The notes under the pieces are model-generated. The model was not told the DNA's origin, searched no databases, and saw only the letters and a list, made by a program, of their open reading frames with translations. From an uncultured Collinsella sp. (GTDB lineage Bacteria > Actinomycetota > Coriobacteriia > Coriobacteriales > Coriobacteriaceae), in NCBI GenBank assembly GCA_958372035.1, contig CATXML010000003.1, positions 1-21,221 of the forward strand: a stretch of DNA of 21,221 nucleotides. The letters are read 5' to 3'. This document shows positions 21,146 to 21,221 of the stretch, piece by piece; the stretch's first letter is position 1; the number at the start of each line of letters is the position of its first letter. Position numbers and translations under genes: made by a program.

Positions 21146-21221
21146 TGGGCATTCGCACGGGCTTGCACGGGGAGCGTGCCCAGGCGACGGTCGAGATGGC
21201 CGTGGTTACGCCCGTCCTGAT
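21145..21221 (+). CDS. TadE-like pseudopilin, N-terminal part (3' truncated by window)
   Basis: ATG 21145 shares its A with the TAA of the previous gene. The 25 visible codons read MGIRTGLHGERAQATVEMAV and continue with hydrophobic residues to the window edge. The leader length and the RAQATVE motif match the upstream tadE-like protein, so a second TadE/TadF-type pseudopilin is likely. The rest is outside the window. Confidence 0.75.
   Translation, partial: MGIRTGLHGERAQATVEMAVVTPVL

Overview
The window reads as a chromosomal segment of a high-GC, monoderm gut-type actinobacterium, most likely Collinsella or a close Coriobacteriia relative. This rests on codon and GC character, the gene repertoire, a Tad pilus locus with no secretin gene in view, and an AbiEi-like/nuclease protein of a type I associate with Coriobacteriia. 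That placement is inference; no rRNA is present. I saw no tRNA, rRNA, CRISPR array or insertion sequence.

Layout. (1) 2-817: the 3' end of pheT, closed by a hairpin. (2) 985-3692: a three-gene ECF-type nickel/cobalt importer (S component with fused PDGLE-type domain, T component, ATPase). A perfect GTGTTAC-N14-GTAACAC palindrome just downstream of the predicted promoter matches the NikR operator layout, so nickel is the likely substrate. (3) 3771-4619: a zinc-dependent phospholipase C-like protein, convergent with (4) 4616-5689 (minus), an AbiEi-like protein with a C-terminal PD-(D/E)XK nuclease-like domain. Its promoter lies between two near-identical 22-bp inverted arms. (5) 6111-7571 (minus): pyruvate kinase with a strong terminator. 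(6) 7572-8028: a divergent intergenic region with a structured leader that buries the Shine-Dalgarno of (7) 8029-10695, a type II P-type (calcium-like) ATPase; an in-frame ATG-TAA precedes the usable GTG start. (8) 10696-10934: a long extragenic palindrome and a terminator. (9) 10935-12119: rsgA, the ribosome-assembly GTPase. (10) 12372 to the right edge: a tightly overlapping Tad/Flp pilus operon (cpaB-like, tadZ/cpaE, tadA/cpaF, tadB, tadC, Flp pilin, an unknown membrane-anchored protein, a second pilin, tadE-like, a large TadG-like protein, and the start of a further tadE-like gene).

How the parts work together. The Tad operon holds the motor ATPase, its localisation factor, both inner-membrane platform proteins, and at least four pilin or pseudopilin substrates. 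Those four share the same processing-site motif, A|Q-x-T-x-E. No prepilin peptidase gene is in view; it must lie elsewhere or beyond the right edge. The nickel operon and rsgA appear to use the same compact design: the upstream terminator hairpin overlaps the -35 of the next promoter.

Points most worth a second look are the NikR-type operator, the operator-flanked nuclease gene, the possible translational switch with ATG-TAA ahead of the P-type ATPase, and the shared pseudopilin processing motif.
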